A stretch of DNA of 64,000 nucleotides from Musicola paradisiaca NCPPB 2511 (GCF_000400505.1 NZ_CM001857.1:54220-118219); one strand, 5' to 3'; counted from the stretch's first letter, positions 39,120-50,480 are shown. Notes: a model not told the origin generated them from the letters alone. Program-made: numbers and translations.

Positions 39120-40439
39120 TCAGCCGTACAGATAGCGGTTGACCAGATTCTCCAGCATTTCCTGGCGGCCGCTCCGGTGCTGGGGAGCGAGCTGGTGGCG
39201 TTCCGCATAGTGCGCCAGCGTTTCCAGCGAGGCATTACCTTGCAGGATCTGTTGGCCCAGTTCACCGTTCCAGCCGGAGTAACGCTGCGCCACCTGCCGG
39301 CTCAACACGTTATCCTCGATCATGCGCGCCGCCACTTTCAGCGCCAGCGCCAGCGTGTCCATCGCGCCGATGTGGGCGTGGAACAGATCGTAACGATCGG
39401 TGCTTTGGCGGCGCACCTTGGCGTCGAAGTTCAACCCGCCGGTGGTGAACCCGCCCGCCCGCAGGATTTCATACAGTACCAGCGCGTTTTCTTCCACGCT
39501 GTTAGGGAACTGGTCGGTATCCCAGCCGAGTTGCGGATCGCCGCGGTTGGCGTCCACCGAACCGAAAATGCCGAGCGCGATGGCGGTGGCGATTTCATGG
39601 TGAAAGGAGTGGCCCGCCAGCGTCGCGTGATTGGCCTCAATATTGACTTTGATGTCTTTTTCCAGCCCGAACTGTTTCAGGAAACCGTAGACGGTGGCGA
39701 CGTCATAATCGTACTGGTGCTTGGTGGGCTCCTGCGGTTTGGGTTCGATCAGCAGCGTGCCGCGAAAGCCAATCTTGTGTTTATGTTCCACCACCATCTG
39801 CATGAAACGGCCGATTTGTTCCCTTTCCTGACGTAGGTCGGTGTTCAGCAGGGTTTCATAGCCTTCGCGTCCCCCCCACAGCACATAGTTTTCTCCTCCC
39901 AACTGCAAGGTGGCGTTCATGGCGGTGAAGACTTGCGTCGCCGCCCAGGCGAACACTTCCGGATCCGGATTGGTGGCGGCGCCGGTGGCGTAACGCGGAT
40001 GGGTGAAGCAGTTGGCGGTGCCCCAGAGCAGCTTGACGCCGGTATCCTGCTGTTTAGCCGCGAGAATATCGGTCATGGCGGCGAAATTGCTGCGATACTC
40101 CTGTAACGACGCGCCTTCCGGCGATACATCCACATCATGGAAGCAGTAATAGGGAACCCCCAACTTCTGAAAGAACTCGAATGCGATGTCCGCCTTGGCG
40201 CGCGCCAGAGCCAGAGGATCCCCGCTGCCTTGCCAGGGGCGGGTAAACGCGCCGGCGCCGAACATATCCGCGCCGTTCCAGCAGAACGTATGCCAGTAAC
40301 ACACCGCGAAGCGCAGGTGGTCGGCCATCCGTTTACCGAGAATGTCCTGTTCGGGATCATAGTGACGGAAAGCTAATGGGTTGCTGCTGCCCTGACCTTC
40401 AAAGCGGATTTTTTCTATCTGATCGAAATAAGCGTGCAT
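39120..40439 (-). CDS. xylA: Xylose isomerase
   Basis: 439 residues from ATG 40439: the AAGGAG box lies 6 bases before it, whereas it directly abuts an ATG six bases earlier. Catalytic His in NCFTHPR and [13 protein letters not shown], metal ligands in [14 protein letters not shown] (Glu/Lys), [12 protein letters not shown] and [10 protein letters not shown]. It converts D-xylose to D-xylulose. First gene of xylAB, divergent from xylFGHR. Xylan is abundant in plant walls, matching a plant-pathogen lifestyle. Confidence 0.98.
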   Translation of the reverse strand: MHAYFDQIEKIRFEGQGSSNPLAFRHYDPEQDILGKRMADHLRFAVCYWHTFCWNGADMFGAGAFTRPWQGSGDPLALARAKADIAFEFFQKLGVPYYCFHDVDVSPEGASLQEYRSNFAAMTDILAAKQQDTGVKLLWGTANCFTHPRYATGAATNPDPEVFAWAATQVFTAMNATLQLGGENYVLWGGREGYETLLNTDLRQEREQIGRFMQMVVEHKHKIGFRGTLLIEPKPQEPTKHQYDYDVATVYGFLKQFGLEKDIKVNIEANHATLAGHSFHHEIATAIALGIFGSVDANRGDPQLGWDTDQFPNSVEENALVLYEILRAGGFTTGGLNFDAKVRRQSTDRYDLFHAHIGAMDTLALALKVAARMIEDNVLSRQVAQRYSGWNGELGQQILQGNASLETLAHYAERHQLAPQHRSGRQEMLENLVNRYLYG

Positions 40440-40795
40440 TCTCATCTCCTTGGAAATTTTCCCGACAGACGGGACACTGCTTAATTATTCGTATCGATAT
40501 TTGGGCGGCTCAATTACGTTATTTTACACTGAAATTAAGATAATTATTAAATGTGCGCGTGTTCTCAAAAATGAATTAATAAAATTTGCAAACCTGCTCG
40601 GAATAGCTACGTGAAAAAACAGAGTTAACAAGCGTAAAATATGACCGCTATCAAAAAATAACAATTAAACCAAAAATCGTAATCAAGGGATGAAAATCAG
40701 CAATTGATGCTCTGTGCTTTTCGCGTCAACAATTCCGATGAGCACGGGATTTACCTGTCAGGGGTTCCCTGCATTCAAATAACGAAAGGTACTCA
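40440..40795. other. xylA-xylF divergent control region
   Basis: 356 bases, A+T-rich, between the two xylose operons. In E. coli the same interval holds two XylR sites and a central Crp site. The Crp-like sequence at 40552-40567 is listed separately. XylR sites are probably in the TCAAAAAATAACAATTAAACC neighbourhood (about 40650-40690), but I could not assign them base by base. Confidence 0.6.
40552..40567. promoter_or_regulatory. Candidate CRP-cAMP site
   Basis: TGTGC-N6-TCTCA matches 8 of 10 core positions of the TGTGA-N6-TCACA consensus. Located between the divergent xylA and xylF genes, where E. coli has a Crp site. Confidence 0.55.
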
Positions 40796-41794
40796 ATGAT
40801 GAAAGTGAAATACATTTTGCTGTCAGTCTGTGCCGTTATCGCTACGCTGGGTCAGCCGGGATTCGCCAGAGAAGTGAAAATTGGTATGGCGATCGATGAT
40901 TTAAGGCTTGAACGCTGGCAAAAGGATCGGGATATTTTCGTGCAGAAAGCGGAAACGCAAGGGGCGAAAGTGTTTGTACAGTCCGCGAATGGCAATGAGG
41001 AAACCCAGATATCGCAAATAGAAAATATGATTAATCGCGGCGTCGATGTGCTGGTTATTATTCCCTATAACGGCAAGGTCTTAAGCAATGTTATTGCAGA
41101 GGCTAAACGCGAAGGAATAAAGGTACTGGCTTATGACCGTATGATTAATAATGCGGATATCGATTTTTATATTTCGTTTGATAATGAGAAAGTAGGCGAA
41201 TTACAGGCCCGATATCTGGTTGATAAAGTGCCTCAGGGAAATTATTTTTTGATGGGCGGATCGCCGGTTGATAATAATGCCAAGCTGTTCCGCGAAGGGC
41301 AGATGAAAGTATTAAAACCGTTAATTGATAACGGGAAAATCAAAGTGGTTGGCGACCAATGGGTGGACGCCTGGCTACCGGAAAACGCCCTGAAGATCAT
41401 GGAAAACGCATTGACGGCCAATAGCAATAAGGTCGATGCCGTCGTGGCCTCGAACGACGCTACGGCCGGCGGCGCCATTCAAGCGTTGGCGGCGCAGGGG
41501 CTGGCGGGCAAGGTGGCGATCTCCGGTCAGGATGCCGATCTGGCGGCCATTAAGCGAATCGTCGCAGGCACCCAGACCATGACGGTCTACAAACCCATTA
41601 CCAAACTGGCGCAGGACGCCGCCGATATCGCGATTTCGCTGGGCGAGGGGAAAACGCCTTCGTCGAACGCCACGCTGAATAACGGCAAGAAAGCCGTTCC
41701 TTCCTTCCTGCTGACGCCGATCCCCGTGGATAAGAACAACATCGACAGTACCGTAGTCGCTGACGGTTTCCACAAAAAATCGGATGTGTACTGA
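40796..41794 (+). CDS. xylF: D-xylose ABC transporter periplasmic binding protein
   Basis: 332 residues (E. coli 330). Signal peptide with cleavage after GFA (residue 24), then REVKIGMAIDDLRLERWQKD. Ligand-site residues typical of xylose/ribose binding proteins: AIDDLRLERW, the AYDRMINNAD segment, SNDATAGG and SGQDADLAA. Two adjacent ATG codons; the first has GAAAGG at correct spacing. Delivers xylose to XylGH. A G-rich gap of 82 bases separates it from xylG. Confidence 0.97.
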   Translation: MMKVKYILLSVCAVIATLGQPGFAREVKIGMAIDDLRLERWQKDRDIFVQKAETQGAKVFVQSANGNEETQISQIENMINRGVDVLVIIPYNGKVLSNVIAEAKREGIKVLAYDRMINNADIDFYISFDNEKVGELQARYLVDKVPQGNYFLMGGSPVDNNAKLFREGQMKVLKPLIDNGKIKVVGDQWVDAWLPENALKIMENALTANSNKVDAVVASNDATAGGAIQALAAQGLAGKVAISGQDADLAAIKRIVAGTQTMTVYKPITKLAQDAADIAISLGEGKTPSSNATLNNGKKAVPSFLLTPIPVDKNNIDSTVVADGFHKKSDVY

Positions 41795-41815
41795 GGGGCG
41801 TGGGGCGTGGGGCGT
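41795..41815. repeat. Tandem repeat, 3 x GGGGCGT
   Basis: Three exact heptamer copies directly after the xylF stop codon, followed by a small CGCC...GGCG hairpin. They lie in the intercistronic part of the xylFGH mRNA and could affect RNA folding and the expression ratio of xylF to xylG. Confidence 0.85.
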
Positions 41816-41876
41816 CGCCGTCGATGGCGATGTTGTCCATTGACGGCAGAGACCGCCGGTAAAGGGGGAGTGCATC

Positions 41877-43418
41877 GTGCCTTGTTTGCTGGAAATGAAA
41901 AATATCACCAAGACTTTCGGTGCCGTGAAAGCCGTGGACAACATCAGCCTGCAGCTTGATGCCGGGCAGGTGTTGTCGCTGTGCGGAGAAAACGGTTCCG
42001 GCAAGTCTACGCTGATGAAAGTGCTGTGTGCGGTATATCCGCACGGCAGCTATGAAGGCAGCATCCGGTTTGCCGGCGATGAATTGCGGGCTGCGCATAT
42101 CCGCGACACCGAACAGAGGGGGATTGCCATCATTCATCAGGAACTGGCGCTGGTCAAAGAGATGACGGTGCTGGAGAACGTGTTCCTCGGCAATGAATGG
42201 TCGCATTTTGGCGTGATGGATTACGACGCCATGTATCTGCGCTGTCAGACGATGCTGGAACAGGTAAAGCTGGATGTCGACCCCAACAGCCGCGTGGGCG
42301 ATCTCGGGCTCGGCCAGCAGCAACTGGTGGAAATTGCCAAAGCGCTCAATAAGCAGGTGCGGTTGCTGGTTCTGGATGAGCCGACGGCATCGCTGACCGA
42401 GAAAGAGGCCGCGGTACTGTTGAATATCGTGCAGGATCTGCGTCACCACGGCATCGCTTGCATCTACATTTCCCACAAGCTGAATGAGGTCAAAGCCATT
42501 TCCGACATGATTTGCGTCATTCGCGACGGCAAGCATGTCGGCACTTACCCGGCGGCATCGCTTGGCGAGGAGCAGATCATCGCCATGATGGTCGGCCGTG
42601 AGTTAACCGAATTGTACCCCGGCGAACCGCACGATATCGGTGACGAAGTGTTGCGGGTGGAGCACTTGACCGCCTGGCACCCCGTCAACCGCCATATTCG
42701 TCGGGTGGATGAGGTGTCGTTTTCGTTACATCGCGGCGAGATCCTGGGGATTGCCGGCCTGGTCGGTGCGGGGCGTACCGAGACTGTACAGTGTGTGTTC
42801 GGCGCTTATCCGGGGCGCTGGCAAGGGCGGGTTCTGGTGGAGGGAAAGCCGGTCACTATCCGTCATTGTCGGGACGCCATAGCGCTCGGCATCGCCATGG
42901 TGCCGGAAGATCGCAAGAAAGACGGTATCGTGCCGGTAATGAGCGTGGCGCAGAACATCACGCTGGCGGCGCTGGAACAGTTCACCGGCGGCGGGTCTGT
43001 GCTGGATGATGCGCGAGAGCAGAATTGTGTTCGTGAGTCTATTGCCCATCTCAAGGTGAAAACCTCGTCGCCGGAACTGGCGATTGCCCGTCTGAGCGGC
43101 GGCAATCAGCAGAAAGCCATTTTGGCGAAATGTCTGCTGCTGCACCCTAAAATTCTGATTCTGGATGAACCCACGCGCGGCATCGACATCGGTGCGAAAT
43201 ATGAAATTTATAAACTTATCAATCAATTGGTTAAACAAGGGATTGCCATCATCGTCATTTCTTCCGAATTGCCCGAAGTATTGGGCTTGAGCGATCGGGT
43301 TCTGGTGATGCACCAGGGACGTATCCGGGCTGATCTGCCTAATCAGGGGTTAACGCAGGAACAGGTCATGGAAGCCGCGCTGAGGAGTGAGCATCATGCT
43401 GAAAACGTCGCTGTCTGA
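41877..43418 (+). CDS. xylG: D-xylose ABC transporter ATP-binding protein
   Basis: 513 residues, identical in length to E. coli XylG; start GTG with GGGGGAG upstream. Two fused ABC domains: first with [10 protein letters not shown] and [12 protein letters not shown], second with a degenerate Walker A (GLVGAGRTE), signature LSGGNQQKA and [16 protein letters not shown]. Powers xylose uptake through XylH. Overlaps xylH. Confidence 0.97.
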   Translation: MPCLLEMKNITKTFGAVKAVDNISLQLDAGQVLSLCGENGSGKSTLMKVLCAVYPHGSYEGSIRFAGDELRAAHIRDTEQRGIAIIHQELALVKEMTVLENVFLGNEWSHFGVMDYDAMYLRCQTMLEQVKLDVDPNSRVGDLGLGQQQLVEIAKALNKQVRLLVLDEPTASLTEKEAAVLLNIVQDLRHHGIACIYISHKLNEVKAISDMICVIRDGKHVGTYPAASLGEEQIIAMMVGRELTELYPGEPHDIGDEVLRVEHLTAWHPVNRHIRRVDEVSFSLHRGEILGIAGLVGAGRTETVQCVFGAYPGRWQGRVLVEGKPVTIRHCRDAIALGIAMVPEDRKKDGIVPVMSVAQNITLAALEQFTGGGSVLDDAREQNCVRESIAHLKVKTSSPELAIARLSGGNQQKAILAKCLLLHPKILILDEPTRGIDIGAKYEIYKLINQLVKQGIAIIVISSELPEVLGLSDRVLVMHQGRIRADLPNQGLTQEQVMEAALRSEHHAENVAV

Positions 43419-44568
43419 ACGGCCGAACGCTCTGGCCGTGCCTCGCCGCGCCAAAAATTTTCATCTGCAGGTCTACGTGATGATTGCAGCGGTCGTCGCC
43501 ATCGGGTTGTTCTTTACGTTGATGACCGATGGGGCCTATTTGAGCGCCCGTAATATTTCCAACCTGCTGCGCCAGACGGCTATCACCGGCATTCTGGCGG
43601 TAGGCATGGTTTTCGTCATTATTTCCGCGGAGATCGATCTGTCGGTCGGTTCGATGATGGGGTTGCTGGGGGGCGCGGCGGCGATCTTCGACGTCTGGTT
43701 TGGCTGGCCGCTGCCATTGACTATCGTTGTAACACTGTTGCTGGGATTGTTGCTGGGGGCGTGGAACGGCTGGTGGGTCGCTTATCGTCGGGTGCCGTCT
43801 TTTATCGTGACGCTGGCGGGGATGCTGGCATTTCGCGGCGTGCTGATCGGTGTGACTAGCGGCACCACGGTGTCCCCCACGTCGCCCGCCATGTCCCGGA
43901 TTGGCCAGAGTTATCTGCCGGATGGCGTCGGTTTCCTGTTCGGTGTGCTGGGGTTGCTGCTGTTTGTCGCATGGCAGTGGCGCCAGAGACGCAGCCGTCA
44001 GCGTCTGGGGTTGCCGGTGGCCCCGTCATCCGCCGACGTCGGCCGTCAGGCGTTGATGGCGGCCGTTGTGTTAGGCGCCATCTATTTGCTCAACGATTAT
44101 CGTGGTGTGCCCACGCCGGTCTTGCTGTTGACGTTGATTATGCTGGCGGGTGTTTTTATGGCGGCCCGTACCGCGTTCGGACGCCGGATTTATGCGGTGG
44201 GCGGCAATCTGGATGCGGCGCGATTATCCGGCATCAATGTTGAGCGTACCAAGCTGGCGGTATTCGCCATCAATGGGTTGCTGGTGGCGGTGGCCGGTCT
44301 GGTGCTCAGCTCCCGTCTCGGCGCTGGGTCGCCGTCGGCGGGGAATATCGCCGAACTGGATGCCATCGCCGCCTGCGTTATCGGCGGAACCAGCCTGGCC
44401 GGCGGCGTCGGCAGCGTAGCCGGCGCGGTGATGGGGGCCTTTATCATGGCGTCGCTGGATAATGGAATGAGCATGCTGGATGTGCCCACGTTCTGGCAGT
44501 ACATCGTGAAGGGCGGCATTTTATTGCTGGCGGTATGGATGGATACCGCCACCAAGCGTAAAGCCTGA
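43396..44568 (+). CDS. xylH: D-xylose ABC transporter permease
   Basis: 390 residues from ATG 43396 (GAGGAG 8 bases upstream); an in-frame GTG nine bases earlier is too close to that box. About ten hydrophobic segments with conserved [39 protein letters not shown] and [17 protein letters not shown]. Start lies inside xylG (23-base overlap), so translation is coupled. xylR follows after 135 bases. Confidence 0.96.
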   Translation: MLKTSLSERPNALAVPRRAKNFHLQVYVMIAAVVAIGLFFTLMTDGAYLSARNISNLLRQTAITGILAVGMVFVIISAEIDLSVGSMMGLLGGAAAIFDVWFGWPLPLTIVVTLLLGLLLGAWNGWWVAYRRVPSFIVTLAGMLAFRGVLIGVTSGTTVSPTSPAMSRIGQSYLPDGVGFLFGVLGLLLFVAWQWRQRRSRQRLGLPVAPSSADVGRQALMAAVVLGAIYLLNDYRGVPTPVLLLTLIMLAGVFMAARTAFGRRIYAVGGNLDAARLSGINVERTKLAVFAINGLLVAVAGLVLSSRLGAGSPSAGNIAELDAIAACVIGGTSLAGGVGSVAGAVMGAFIMASLDNGMSMLDVPTFWQYIVKGGILLLAVWMDTATKRKA

Positions 44569-44703
44569 GACGCATTCAGCGATGTGGCCGGGCGGCGCGA
44601 TCCATCGGGTACTCGAGGCGCTTCGCAAAATGGGGAAATTCATTTTCTGGCCGTAAGCAGGCTGTGCTATTCAGGAAGGCTCCGTTCGGATGAGATGCAT
44701 CAC

Positions 44704-45891
44704 ATGTTTGAGAAGCGCTATCGAATTACGCTGTTGTTCAATGCCAACAAGGTTTACGACCGGCAGGTCGTGGAAGGCGTGGGGGAATACCTGCAGGCTT
44801 CGCAGTGTGATTGGGACATTTTTATCGAAGAGGATTTTCGCTGTCGCCTGGAAAACATCGGCGACTGGCTCGGTGATGGCGTGATCGCCGATTTCGACGA
44901 TCGAGACATTATCCGCCGGCTGGCGGATGTCTCGGTGCCGCTGGTGGGGGTGGGCGGTTCTTATCATGATCCTGCGGATTATCCGCCAGCGCACTATATC
45001 GCCACCGATAACCACGCGCTGGTGGAAAGCGCGTTTATGCATCTGAAACAAAAAGGGATTCACCGTTTCGCCTTTTACGGTTTACCGGCTGAGGCGGGCA
45101 AGGGATGGGCGCAGGAGCGGGAGTATGCCTTCCGGCAGCTGGTGGCGGCGGAGCAGTATCAAGGCGTGGTTTATCAGGGAATGGAAACGTTGCCGGATAA
45201 CTGGCAGTACGCACAGAACCGTCTGGCTGATTGGGTGCAGACGCTGCCGCCGCAGACCGGCATTATCGCTGTGACGGATGCCCGGGCTCGCCATTTGCTG
45301 CAGGTTTGCGAGCATCTGAATATCCCGGTGCCGGAAAAGTTGTGCGTCATCGGTATCGATAACGAAGAGTTGACGCGCTACCTGTCTCGGGTGGCGTTGT
45401 CTTCCGTAGTACAGGGAACGCGCCAGATGGGGTATCGGGCCGCGAAGTTGCTGCATCAACTGCTGTTGGCGTCACAGCCGTTGCCGTTGCAGCGGATTCT
45501 GGTGCCGCCGGTGAGGGTGGCGCAACGCCGCTCTACGGACTACCGTTCGGTGCATGATCCGGCGGTGATTCAGGCGCTGCATTTCATTCGTCATCACGCC
45601 TGCCGCGGTATCAAGGTGGAGCAGGTGCTGGATGCGGTTGGCCTTTCCCGTTCCAATCTGGAGAAGCGCGTTAAGGATGAAACCAACCAGACGATTCACG
45701 GCATCATTCATAGAGAAAAACGGGATCGCGCCCGTAATTTGCTGGTTTCCACGTCGTTGTCCGTCAATGAAATTTCGACAATGTGCGGTTATCCGTCGCT
45801 GCCGTATTTTTATTCCGTGTTTAAGAAGGACTACGGCATGACGCCAAAAGAGTATCGGAAACGGTACGGCGAAGGGGATTACAGTGACTGA
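44704..45891 (+). CDS. xylR: Xylose operon regulator XylR (AraC family)
   Basis: 395 residues from ATG 44704, placed by similarity to E. coli XylR (392); ATG 44695 is an alternative. A periplasmic-binding-protein-like N-terminal domain senses xylose (KRYRITLLFNANKVYDRQVVEGVGEY, GVIADFDD, VGVGGSYHD), followed by an AraC double helix-turn-helix (IKVEQVLDAVGLSRSNLEKRVKDE, VNEISTMCGYPSLPYFYSVFKKDYG). Activates xylAB and xylFGH with xylose. In line with xylFGH, as in E. coli. Confidence 0.96.
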   Translation: MFEKRYRITLLFNANKVYDRQVVEGVGEYLQASQCDWDIFIEEDFRCRLENIGDWLGDGVIADFDDRDIIRRLADVSVPLVGVGGSYHDPADYPPAHYIATDNHALVESAFMHLKQKGIHRFAFYGLPAEAGKGWAQEREYAFRQLVAAEQYQGVVYQGMETLPDNWQYAQNRLADWVQTLPPQTGIIAVTDARARHLLQVCEHLNIPVPEKLCVIGIDNEELTRYLSRVALSSVVQGTRQMGYRAAKLLHQLLLASQPLPLQRILVPPVRVAQRRSTDYRSVHDPAVIQALHFIRHHACRGIKVEQVLDAVGLSRSNLEKRVKDETNQTIHGIIHREKRDRARNLLVSTSLSVNEISTMCGYPSLPYFYSVFKKDYGMTPKEYRKRYGEGDYSD

Positions 45892-45913
45892 CGTCGCTTG
45901 GCAACGTGACTGA

Positions 45914-45937
45914 AAGGCTGCATGGTCATGCAGCCTT
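45914..45937. terminator. Hairpin between xylR and the DJ-1 gene
   Basis: AAGGCTGCATG-GT-CATGCAGCCTT, perfect 11-bp stem between convergent genes. No T run on either side, so it may be a stabiliser or a factor-assisted stop. Confidence 0.65.
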
Positions 45938-45961
45938 GGAAGAGGGTCTCTGACAGACAAC

Positions 45962-46549
45962 TCAGGCGTGGGCTGTTTCCTTAACACGCCAGGAGTCATA
46001 GTAAATGTGCTCAACCTGGTAGTTGATGTCGTCGGTGTTGCCGGTCAGCCGGTGAGCGATGGTGAAGGCGAAATCAAATGCCACACCCAGCCCTTTACCG
46101 CTGATCAGATTGCCATCCTCCACCACATTCTGGTCGACATATACGCCGTCCGTTACGTCTTTCCATAGATCGCCGGAACAAACATAACGCCGGCCTTTCA
46201 ACAAGTTGTGGCCGCCCAGTACACGAGCCGCTGCGGAGCAAAGCGGGCAAATCAGCCGGCCGGCATCGTCATGACGGCGGATAAATTCAGCGACCAGCGG
46301 GTTAGCGGCCAGATTTACCGTGCCTTGCGGCCCTCCGGGGATCACCACTGCGTCGAACAGGGTATCCATATTGCGTTCCAGCAGTGCGTCCGCAAACATG
46401 CGGATATTGTGATAACTACGCAGTTCCAGCATGTCCTGGCAGGACAGCGTCATGACCTCTACTTGAGTGCGGTGCAGGGCGTCGATGACCATGACCGCTT
46501 CTGCTTCTTCGAATCCGGGCGCCAGCAGGACGGCGACTTTCTTAGCCAT
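45962..46549 (-). CDS. DJ-1/PfpI family protein (YajL/ThiJ-like)
   Basis: 195 residues from ATG 46549 (GGAG upstream). DJ-1 fold: VAVLLAPGFEEAEAVMVIDALHR with the conserved Glu near 16, DAVVIPGGPQG, and the nucleophile-elbow cysteine in RLICPLCSAAARVL near 104. It ends in RVKETAHA. Family members act as chaperones, deglycases or stress proteins; the exact role here is not visible. Single gene, convergent with xylR. Confidence 0.82.
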   Translation of the reverse strand: MAKKVAVLLAPGFEEAEAVMVIDALHRTQVEVMTLSCQDMLELRSYHNIRMFADALLERNMDTLFDAVVIPGGPQGTVNLAANPLVAEFIRRHDDAGRLICPLCSAAARVLGGHNLLKGRRYVCSGDLWKDVTDGVYVDQNVVEDGNLISGKGLGVAFDFAFTIAHRLTGNTDDINYQVEHIYYDSWRVKETAHA

Positions 46550-46696
46550 AATATCTCCAGCAATCGGGGGAGTTGATGCTCGCAAGGATAGCAAATAAAT
46601 AGCTAAAAAATGAAACTACGTTTTGAATCTGTGCCTTGTATCGCGTAACGCGCGCTGAATATTGATGGGTATTGCAAACCGAAATCATCATGAAGC

Positions 46697-46717
46697 GAGT
46701 CTGCGGATCGCAGACTC
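46697..46717 (-). terminator. Putative terminator of rcnR
   Basis: GAGTCTGCG-GAT-CGCAGACTC, perfect 9-bp stem 15 bases past the rcnR stop on the minus strand; weak T-rich tail. Confidence 0.55.
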
Positions 46718-46732
46718 TGTAGACGCGGGGGG

Positions 46733-47011
46733 TTACTTAAGGTATGAGCGGATGACCGCCACGATCGCATCCAAATCCGTTTCCCGTTCTGCGGGGTCTG
46801 CATTTTCGTTCATCAAATGTACCCGAATGTGCCCTTCCAGCACCTCGCTCATCAGACCATTTACTGCACCGCGGATGGCGGCGATCTGCTGGAGTATTTG
46901 CAGGCATTCGCTGTGGCCGCTATCCAGCGCTTTTTCCAGCGCTTCCGCCTGGCCTTTTATGCGTCTGACTCGGGTCAACAACTTCTTTTTGTCTTTAATC
47001 GTATGAGGCAT
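46733..47011 (-). CDS. rcnR: Nickel/cobalt-responsive repressor RcnR
   Basis: 92 residues of the CsoR/RcnR all-helical family. Metal ligands fit the Ni/Co sensor pattern: His3, Cys36, His61 and His65 (E. coli His3, Cys35, His60, His64); the formaldehyde sensor FrmR lacks His3 and His64. Divergent from rcnA with a G-tract operator between. It releases rcnA when Ni(II) or Co(II) binds. TRVRRIKGQ is shared with FrmR, so FrmR is the main alternative, made unlikely by ligands and context. Confidence 0.9.
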   Translation of the reverse strand: MPHTIKDKKKLLTRVRRIKGQAEALEKALDSGHSECLQILQQIAAIRGAVNGLMSEVLEGHIRVHLMNENADPAERETDLDAIVAVIRSYLK

Positions 47012-47038
47012 GAAATACTCCGGGGTTGTCTCATAATA

Positions 47039-47053
47039 TACTGGGGTATAGTA
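47039..47053. promoter_or_regulatory. RcnR operator
   Basis: TACTGGGGTATAGTA fits the RcnR half-palindrome with G-tract (TACT-G-tract-N-AGTA) remembered from E. coli. It lies between divergent rcnR and rcnA; a second looser G-tract (TACTCCGGGG) is at 47016-47025. Confidence 0.75.
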
Positions 47054-47118
47054 TAAAACTGATTCTCATTTCCTTTCACTCTATCCAGGCATGTAAACGC
47101 CGGACACGGATGCTCACT

Positions 47119-48225
47119 ATGACTGATTTCGTCTCTCTTTTGCAGCAGGGCGTAGCCAATGCCTGGCTGTTTATTCCCAGCGCGGTGTTGCTGGGCGCAT
47201 TACACGGTTTGGAACCCGGTCATTCGAAGACCATGATGGCCGCGTTTATTATTGCCATTCAGGGGACGGTGCGGCAGGCGATCATGCTGGGGCTGGCGGC
47301 TACGCTGTCGCATACCGTCGTAGTCTGGTTGATCGCGCTGGGCGGCATGTATTTGAGCAACGCCTTTACTGCGGAAGCGACGGAGCCCTGGTTACAACTG
47401 TGCTCTGGTTTCATCATTCTTGGCACGGCGGCCTGGATGTTTTGGCGAACCTGGCAGGGGGAGCGGCAATGGGATACGCATCACCATGAGCACCACCACC
47501 ATGAGCACCACCATGACGAGCAGCGTATCGTCGATACCGGCCACGGTCGGGTGATGCTGACGATCATTGAAGAAACCGGTGAACCGCGCTGGCGACTGAC
47601 AGCGTTATCCGGTGCGCAGTGGGCGGCGGAACAGGTATACGTAGAGACGGAACGGTCGGCAGGCGAACGACAGCGCTTCTGTTTTGTCGAGCGCGAGGGG
47701 TATCTGGAGTCGGCGCAGACCATCCCGGAGCCGCACAGTTTTCTGGCGTCTCTGACCCTGGGCCACGGCGACTATCACCATGATTACCCATTGGTCTTTT
47801 CCGACGACGGGCATGGACAACCTGTGGGGCATAACGACGAATATCAAGACGCCCATGAGCAGGCTCACGCCAGCGAAATTCGCCGCCGGTTTGCCGATGG
47901 GCGGGCAACCAATGGCCAGATTTTATTATTCGGGCTGACCGGCGGGCTGCTGCCTTGCCCGGCGGCGATCACCGTCTTGTTGTTGTGTCTTCAGGTGAAG
48001 GCGTTTTCGTTGGGAGCGGCGTTGGTGGTGTGCTTCAGCATCGGGTTGGCGCTGACGCTGGTTGCCGTCGGCGTGGGAGCGGCGATCAGCGTGAAGCAGG
48101 TCAGCCGACGCTGGTCGGGATTTTCGACGCTGGCGCGTCGTGCGCCTTATTTTTCCAGCCTGCTGATTGCTCTGGTCGGCGCCTATATGCTGGTTCACGG
48201 CGCTGGTCGATTGAATTTCTTCTAA
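47119..48225 (+). CDS. rcnA: Nickel/cobalt exporter RcnA with an enlarged His-rich loop
   Basis: 368 residues from ATG 47119, whereas E. coli RcnA has 274. Conserved ends: PSAVLLGALHGLEPGHSKTMMAAFIIA near 20 and ILLFGLTGGLLPCPAAITVLLLCLQ near 265; about six membrane segments. The central His-rich stretch (from residue 121) is followed by about 100 extra residues with beta-strand character (VMLTIIEETGEPRWRL, VYVETERSAGERQRF, PEPHSFLASLTLGHGDY). Exports Ni and Co. The start is chosen by homology (MTDF); the ribosome site is weak. Followed by a strong terminator. Confidence 0.92.
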   Translation: MTDFVSLLQQGVANAWLFIPSAVLLGALHGLEPGHSKTMMAAFIIAIQGTVRQAIMLGLAATLSHTVVVWLIALGGMYLSNAFTAEATEPWLQLCSGFIILGTAAWMFWRTWQGERQWDTHHHEHHHHEHHHDEQRIVDTGHGRVMLTIIEETGEPRWRLTALSGAQWAAEQVYVETERSAGERQRFCFVEREGYLESAQTIPEPHSFLASLTLGHGDYHHDYPLVFSDDGHGQPVGHNDEYQDAHEQAHASEIRRRFADGRATNGQILLFGLTGGLLPCPAAITVLLLCLQVKAFSLGAALVVCFSIGLALTLVAVGVGAAISVKQVSRRWSGFSTLARRAPYFSSLLIALVGAYMLVHGAGRLNFF

Positions 48226-48289
48226 TCTGCGTCCCATGTCATTGCGTCGAGGTGTTCATTCCGACCCTTGTTGGGTTATCACCGCTTTC

Positions 48290-48314
48290 AACCGGCGTTT
48301 TCAACGCCGGTTTT
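48290..48314 (+). terminator. Terminator of rcnA
   Basis: AACCGGCGTT / AACGCCGGTT stem, loop TTC, then TTT. Confidence 0.85.
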
Positions 48315-48375
48315 ACTGTATCTACGAAATTTTCCTCCAAAAATCCCGCTCTTCTCTTCCGGTCGGCAAAAAAAG

Positions 48376-48417
48376 ATGATTAAATTATAAATCATATATT
48401 TTGCATAAATATGCATT
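48376..48417. promoter_or_regulatory. Pair of ARG-box-like palindromes (ArgR sites) before argG
   Basis: ATGATTAAATTATAAATCAT (48376-48395) and TGCATAAATATGCA (48402-48415) are A+T-rich palindromes about two helical turns apart, as with E. coli paired ARG boxes. Centre spacing is 23 rather than the usual 21. Confidence 0.65.
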
Positions 48418-48462
48418 GATGAGCGTGATGATGAAAACGCCATCCCAACGGCGCCATCGTGA

Positions 48463-49905
<1,443 letters not shown>

Positions 49906-49925
49906 CGCCGGTCGGCGTTACAACG

Positions 49926-49952
49926 AAAGGGCATACACGTATGCCCTTTTTT
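49926..49952 (+). terminator. Terminator of argG
   Basis: AAAGGGCATAC-AC-GTATGCCCTTT followed by a T run. Confidence 0.92.
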
Positions 49953-49979
49953 GATGGCTCGAATCGGCTGTCAGGCCGG

Positions 49980-50480
49980 TCAGTCGGTGGTGTTCAGGTG
50001 TTTTTCAAAACGAGAGAGCAACGTGCGTAACGTGACTTTTTCTTCATCACTGAAGAGGGAAAGCAGCTGCCTTTCATTTTCGACATGCTCAGCCACCACC
50101 TGGTTGATGAGTGCGAACCCTTCATCCGTAAGCTGGATGTTCACGGAGCGCCGATCTCCCTGAATGGGAACCCGCCGCAGCCATCCGGCGCTCTCAAGAC
50201 GATCCAACCTGCTGGTTAGCGTACTGTTGTTGATCATCAACGCATTGACGATTTGCGTCGGGCTGATGGCATACGGCGCGCCGCTGCGGCGCAAGGTGGC
50301 CAGAATGTCGAACTCTCTGGCGCTTAAGTGATGCTGGCTGAAAACCCTGTCTAACGCCCGGTCAATCAGCAGGCTGACGCGGGATAGACTCCCGATGAGC
50401 AGCATGGGGCTGACATCCAGATCCGGACGTTCCTGTTCCCATTGTTTAATAATATCAGATACTTCCAGGTAGCGTGGCAT
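49980..50480 (-). CDS. pecS: MarR family regulator PecS
   Basis: 166 residues matching the Dickeya virulence regulator PecS as remembered (start M-x-RYLEVSDI, RPDLDV, LSRVSLLIDRALD, FDILATLRR, GAPYAISPTQIVNALMINNSTLTSRLDRLE, IQGDRRSVNIQLTDEGFALI). A long N-terminal helix before the winged helix is typical of urate-binding PecS proteins. PecS represses pectinase, cellulase, flagellar and indigoidine genes and pecM until oxidative or urate-type signals release it. Divergent from pecM; AGGA ribosome site. Confidence 0.93.
   Translation of the reverse strand: MPRYLEVSDIIKQWEQERPDLDVSPMLLIGSLSRVSLLIDRALDRVFSQHHLSAREFDILATLRRSGAPYAISPTQIVNALMINNSTLTSRLDRLESAGWLRRVPIQGDRRSVNIQLTDEGFALINQVVAEHVENERQLLSLFSDEEKVTLRTLLSRFEKHLNTTD

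Noticed and set aside
41598..42536. Minus-strand open frame of 312 codons across xylF-xylG
   Set aside because: Crosses the junction of two well-identified genes on the other strand and has no protein-family features.
46733..47011. FrmR (formaldehyde sensor) as identity of the small CsoR-family gene
   Set aside because: The Ni/Co ligands His3 and His65 are present, and the divergent neighbour is the Ni/Co exporter, not formaldehyde dehydrogenase.
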